NCBI RefSeq assembly: GCF_004564375.1
Contig: NZ_CP038267.1
Location: forward strand, 3,953,745-4,017,744
Source: Nocardioides euryhalodurans
Lineage (GTDB): Bacteria; Actinomycetota; Actinomycetes; Propionibacteriales; Nocardioidaceae
Length of the DNA: 64,000 nucleotides
Direction of reading: 5' to 3'
Made by a program: the position numbers and the translations under genes. Below are positions 63,140 through 64,000 of this stretch, in pieces; position 1 is the stretch's first letter; every line of letters starts with the position of its first letter. The notes below the pieces were generated by a model. That model was not told where the DNA came from. It did no database searches and was given only the letters and a program-made list of their open reading frames with translations.

Positions 63140-63535
63140 ATGACCGGTCGGCGGAGCTGGCTCGGCCTGCTGGTCGCGCTGGTCGCCGCCGGGCTGCTCT
63201 GGTGGCAGGCCGGCAGCACGCCGCCCGGGGACGGGTCTGCCACCGACCCCGCCAGCGGGCTGCCGTGGGTCGCGGAGGCCTACCTCCCCGCCGAGGCCCG
63301 CGAGACCCTCGCCCTGGTCGACGCGGGCGGGCCGTACCCGTTCGAGCAGGACGACGGGACGTTCCTCAACCGCGAGGAGCTGCTCCCGGACCAGCCCGAC
63401 GGCTACTACCGCGAGTACACCGTGGTGACCCCGGGCTCCGACGATCGTGGGGCCCGGAGGATCGTCACGGGCGCCGAGGGGGAGTACTACTGGACCGAGG
63501 ACCACTACGCGTCGTTCGAGAGGATCGCGAGGTGA
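63140..63535 (+). CDS. Membrane-anchored guanyl-specific ribonuclease (barnase/RNase Sa-like)
   Basis: 131 residues. Signal or anchor helix (about 6-24), then the N1/T1-type RNase domain. Catalytic residues of the RNase Sa type are visible: Glu92 (REYTVVTPG), Arg106/Arg107 (RGARRIV) and His122 (DHYASF). The domain length (about 95) is normal. Secretion is predicted by the N-terminal helix. Adjacent to its predicted inhibitor gene. Confidence 0.9.
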   Translation: MTGRRSWLGLLVALVAAGLLWWQAGSTPPGDGSATDPASGLPWVAEAYLPAEARETLALVDAGGPYPFEQDDGTFLNREELLPDQPDGYYREYTVVTPGSDDRGARRIVTGAEGEYYWTEDHYASFERIAR

Positions 63536-63542
63536 GGGAGAC

Positions 63543-63971
63543 GTGAGCGGACTGGCAGCCCTGCTGGCCCGGCGGACGCCGCCGGGGATCTACTCCTGGC
63601 ACGCCGGGTTCGACGTCGCCGACGTACGCCACACCGTCGAGCACGCCGGCTGGGCCTTCGCCCACGTCGACGGCCTGACGGGGCAGACGAAGGCCGACTT
63701 CCTGCGGCGGGTGGGGGAGGCGCTCGACTTCCCCGACTGGTACGGCCAGAACTTCGACGCGCTCGCTGACTGCCTCTCCGACGTCGACGGAGGTGAGGGG
63801 ACGGTGCTGCTCTGGGACGGCTGGGGACCCTTCGCCCGCGAGGCCCCGCGGGCCTTCTCCGTGGCGCTGAGCGTGCTCGGCGGCCGGGTCAACGCCGACC
63901 GCGGGGCGCCGTTCGCGGTGCTGCTGCGCGGCGAGGGGCCGGCCGTCGCCGGCGTCGAGCCGCTCGACTGA
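63543..63971 (+). CDS. Barstar-family ribonuclease inhibitor
   Basis: 142 residues. A 20-residue N-terminal extension, then a barstar fold with VDGLTGQTKADFLRRVGEAL and FPDWYGQNFDALADCLSDV, the conserved helix-2 region that blocks the RNase active site (equivalents of Asp35/Asp39). No signal peptide, so it stays in the cytosol, which fits protection against RNase before export. GTG 63543 has GAGGGAG upstream; 7 nt after the RNase stop. Confidence 0.9.
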   Translation: MSGLAALLARRTPPGIYSWHAGFDVADVRHTVEHAGWAFAHVDGLTGQTKADFLRRVGEALDFPDWYGQNFDALADCLSDVDGGEGTVLLWDGWGPFAREAPRAFSVALSVLGGRVNADRGAPFAVLLRGEGPAVAGVEPLD

Positions 63972-64000
63972 GCGCAGGCTTCAGACCGTCCGATCGGTCG

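Noticed and set aside
63981..64000. Possible stop codon of a minus-strand gene entering at the right edge
   Set aside because: Only 20 bases are available, too few to support a gene.

Overview
High-GC, densely packed chromosomal DNA of an actinobacterium, most like Nocardioides or another member of the Nocardioidaceae. Support comes from the actinobacterial qcrCAB/ctaE respiratory block, class II DAHP synthase, a GIY-YIG/DEDD exonuclease fusion, a PASTA kinase, frequent GTG starts, 4-bp start/stop overlaps and many leaderless-type promoters. No tRNA, rRNA, CRISPR, transposase, integrase or replication origin was seen. All database-dependent statements are from memory of gene families; nothing was searched.

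The backbone follows the order of Mycobacterium tuberculosis Rv2196 back to Rv2175c: qcrB-qcrA-qcrC-ctaE, trpD, exonuclease/UvrC-like, NlpC/P60, long-chain acyl-CoA ligase, SRPBCC protein, ArsA-like ATPase, CxxC protein, acyltransferase, aroG-type DAHP synthase, pknL-like kinase and Rv2175c. Lineage-specific blocks have been inserted into this frame.

Layout. 1-3.3 kb: end of a very large secreted zinc metalloprotease. 3.4-8.8 kb: cytochrome bc1 complex, oxidase subunit III and an oxidase assembly protein. 8.8-10.2 kb: receiver-like protein and trpD. 10.3-18.6 kb: surface-glycan block (two GT2 enzymes, DUF2304, flippase, nucleotidyltransferase, HAD phosphatase, methyltransferase, LicD, DUF2142), preceded by a leaderless 33-codon small ORF. 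18.7-25.2 kb: AsnC-type sensor domain, exonuclease, two small Cys-rich proteins, a c-di-AMP riboswitch driving an NlpC/P60 hydrolase, and two membrane metallopeptidases. 25.2-34.4 kb: complete-looking Tad pilus core (cpaB, tadZ, tadA, vWA-tadB fusion, tadC) with an embedded NarL-type two-component system and two Flp pilins. 34.6-42.5 kb: lipid and sugar-kinase genes (acyl-CoA ligase, ArsA-like ATPase, two tandem ROK kinases, esterase, acyltransferase). 42.5-46.7 kb: second two-component system, flavin reductase-like protein, GNAT, ArsC-like protein. 46.7-54.2 kb: FAD oxidoreductase, a nuclease-fold gene bracketed by two related 63-bp hairpins, glpK/DUF1028, a probable PPi-dependent phosphofructokinase and an amino-acid permease. 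54.3-56.7 kb: DAHP synthase and threonine aldolase. 56.7-64 kb: zinc-ribbon glycan-binding protein, DUF305-like/GT4 pair, PASTA kinase, LysM transglycosylase, Rv2175c homologue, and a barnase-type RNase with its barstar.

The strongest candidates for something new are: (i) the hairpin-bracketed nuclease-like gene at 47.9-49.2 kb, (ii) the leaderless 33-codon ORF whose stop is fused to the start of the glycan operon, (iii) the palindrome at 45.77 kb that supplies -10 elements to two divergent genes, and (iv) the vWA-TadB fusion with a co-transcribed two-component system and a 7-2-7 palindrome before the pilin gene.
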